Assembly: GCF_937999985.1 (NCBI RefSeq)
Contig: NZ_CALLDG010000195.1
Span: forward strand, 1-22,756
DNA length: 22,756 bases
Direction of reading: 5' to 3'
Source of the DNA: an uncultured Corynebacterium sp.
GTDB taxonomy: Bacteria; Actinomycetota; Actinomycetes; Mycobacteriales; Mycobacteriaceae
The notes below the pieces were generated by a model. The model was not told where the DNA came from, searched no databases, and was given only the letters and a program-made list of their open reading frames with translations. Both the position numbers and the translations under genes were made by a program. Positions 21,901-22,756 of this stretch are shown one piece after another (the first letter of the stretch is position 1; every line of letters begins with the position of its first letter).

Positions 21901-22650
21901 ATGACCCGCACGATACGCTCCATTCACGTGACCATTCCCACAGAAAATGGCTGGCAGTTGGCGGGAACGGTGGATATGCCGCGGGATGTGCAATTGGAGG
22001 ATGCGCCCCGGCGGGCCGTCGTCGCGCACTGCTTTACGTGTACGCGCGGGGCGATTGGGGTGACGCGCATTTCCAAGGCGCTGGCGCGGGCAGGTTATGC
22101 GAGCTTGCGCTTCGACTTCGCTGGACTGGGTGACTCGGGTGGCGAGTTCGAGGAGACCACGCTGGCGACGAACGTTTCCGACGTGCGCGCGGCCGCCGAG
22201 TGGTTCGGCGGGGCGGAGCTGTTGGTGGGGCATTCACTGGGAGGCACGGCGGTGCAGCGGGCGGCGGCAGACGTTGCCGCGGTGGAAAGCATCGTGACCG
22301 TAGGCACGCCTTTTGAGCTGCAGGAAACCGCGAAGCGCGCACCGGAGATTATGCAGATGTTCGAGCGCCAGCGGGAGCTTTCTTTGGGGCAGGCGCTGCT
22401 GGATGAGCTCGCCGCGGCCGATTCGGCCGATACTGTGGCCGCCGTTTCTTCTAGTGACGCCACGTCTCTGGTGCTGCACTCCCCCGATGACCTGGTAGTT
22501 CCCGTGGCGGAGGCGCATGCGATGCGGGCGGCCCTGCCTCGCGCGGACTGGGTGAGCCTGGAGGGGATGGATCACCTGCTTCTACAGAGGGGATCTGGGC
22601 AGCGTGTGGGGGAATTGATCGCGGCGTGGGAGGGCTTGCGCCTAAAGTAG
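21901..22650 (+). CDS. Alpha/beta hydrolase (hydrolase half of the hydrolase/OsmC family type)
   Basis: A 249-residue cytoplasmic alpha/beta hydrolase with a full triad: Ser112 in GHSLGG (110-115), Asp197 in HSPDDLVVP (193-201) and His225 in EGMDHLLL (221-228). The block AHCFTCTRGAIGVTRISKAL (42-61), followed by LRFDFAGLGDSGGEFEETT, is characteristic of the hydrolase domain found in proteins that carry a C-terminal OsmC peroxidase domain. Here the OsmC part is absent and the stop comes right after the hydrolase fold. GAGAGG lies six bases before the ATG. The gene is divergent from secA2 (72 bases between starts) and six bases upstream of rraA, with which it may be co-transcribed. Substrate unknown. 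Confidence 0.85.
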   Translation: MTRTIRSIHVTIPTENGWQLAGTVDMPRDVQLEDAPRRAVVAHCFTCTRGAIGVTRISKALARAGYASLRFDFAGLGDSGGEFEETTLATNVSDVRAAAEWFGGAELLVGHSLGGTAVQRAAADVAAVESIVTVGTPFELQETAKRAPEIMQMFERQRELSLGQALLDELAAADSADTVAAVSSSDATSLVLHSPDDLVVPVAEAHAMRAALPRADWVSLEGMDHLLLQRGSGQRVGELIAAWEGLRLK

Positions 22651-22655
22651 GTGGC

Positions 22656-22756
22656 ATGGCTGAAGAGAAACTGACTTTTATTCCGACCGCCGACCTAGTG
22701 GACATCATTGGCAGCGACGTGCGCAGCTGCGATACGCAATTCCGCGACCTGGGTGG
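22656..22756 (+). CDS. rraA: RraA-family protein (5' part, runs off the right edge)
   Basis: Only the first 33 codons are present. They read MAEEKLTFIPTADLVDIIGS, followed by DVRSCDTQFRDLGG, which matches the N-terminal TxxLxD...FxxFGG block of RraA proteins (regulator of ribonuclease activity A; some members are 4-hydroxy-4-methyl-2-oxoglutarate aldolases). AGGTGG stands just before the ATG. It follows the hydrolase stop by five bases. The catalytic and trimer regions lie outside the window, so the aldolase-versus-regulator question cannot be answered. Confidence 0.75.
   Translation, partial: MAEEKLTFIPTADLVDIIGSDVRSCDTQFRDLG

Noticed and set aside
21829..22233. N-terminal extension of secA2 by 135 codons
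   Set aside because: It would overlap the hydrolase gene on the other strand, shows no SecA similarity, and a good ribosome site precedes the ATG at 21828.

Overview
The window reads as a stretch of chromosome from a high-GC actinobacterium, almost certainly a Corynebacterium. The best evidence is the right-hand block on the minus strand: secA2, then an FHA-domain protein with an N-terminal ETTS motif (OdhI/GarA), then an FtsR-type MerR regulator, a DUF151-like protein and a second MerR regulator. This order matches the odhI-ftsR neighbourhood of C. glutamicum and Rv1827-Rv1830 of M. tuberculosis. The ufaA/ndh divergent pair and the gnd/thioesterase divergent pair are also known from corynebacterial chromosomes. 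I saw no tRNA, rRNA, CRISPR array, insertion sequence or prophage. Species is not assigned.

Layout. 1-647: 5' part of a secreted LIP-family lipase (minus, runs off the left edge). 737-3174: a GH1 beta-glycosidase translationally coupled to an MFS sugar-type permease. 3178-4593: a DUF222-HNH endonuclease-like protein with its own promoter and an AT-rich upstream region. 4750-8537: an SDR oxidoreductase, then on the minus strand a large FAD-dependent dehydrogenase and a divergent cyclopropane-fatty-acid-synthase homologue. 8718-10133: type II NADH dehydrogenase, facing a hotdog thioesterase. 10664-17049: a tight plus-strand run of gnd, DEAD-box helicase, two CNNM/CorC-type membrane proteins, an uncharacterised conserved actinobacterial protein and a small membrane-anchored protein. 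17046-19441: merR, DUF151-like, ftsR and odhI on the minus strand. 19513-21828: secA2 (minus). 21901 to the end: an alpha/beta hydrolase and the start of rraA.

The genes are mostly housekeeping. ndh feeds electrons to menaquinone and gnd makes NADPH and ribulose-5-phosphate. OdhI controls 2-oxoglutarate dehydrogenase through serine/threonine phosphorylation, FtsR regulates cell division, and SecA2 is the accessory export ATPase. The GH1-MFS pair, the lipase and the HNH protein look like accessory additions at the left end.

Gene packing is extreme. All four convergent gene pairs meet with 3 nt or less between stop codons, and two of them share a CTAG tetranucleotide. The clearest non-coding signal is a long rho-independent terminator for ndh that lies entirely inside the coding sequence of the opposing thioesterase gene. 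Other points worth a look are a CFA-synthase homologue that has lost most recognisable catalytic motifs, an operator-like palindrome near the lipase start, and direct repeats in the odhI upstream region. I did not find a convincing new multi-gene system; the best unexplained protein is the conserved one at 15681-16520.
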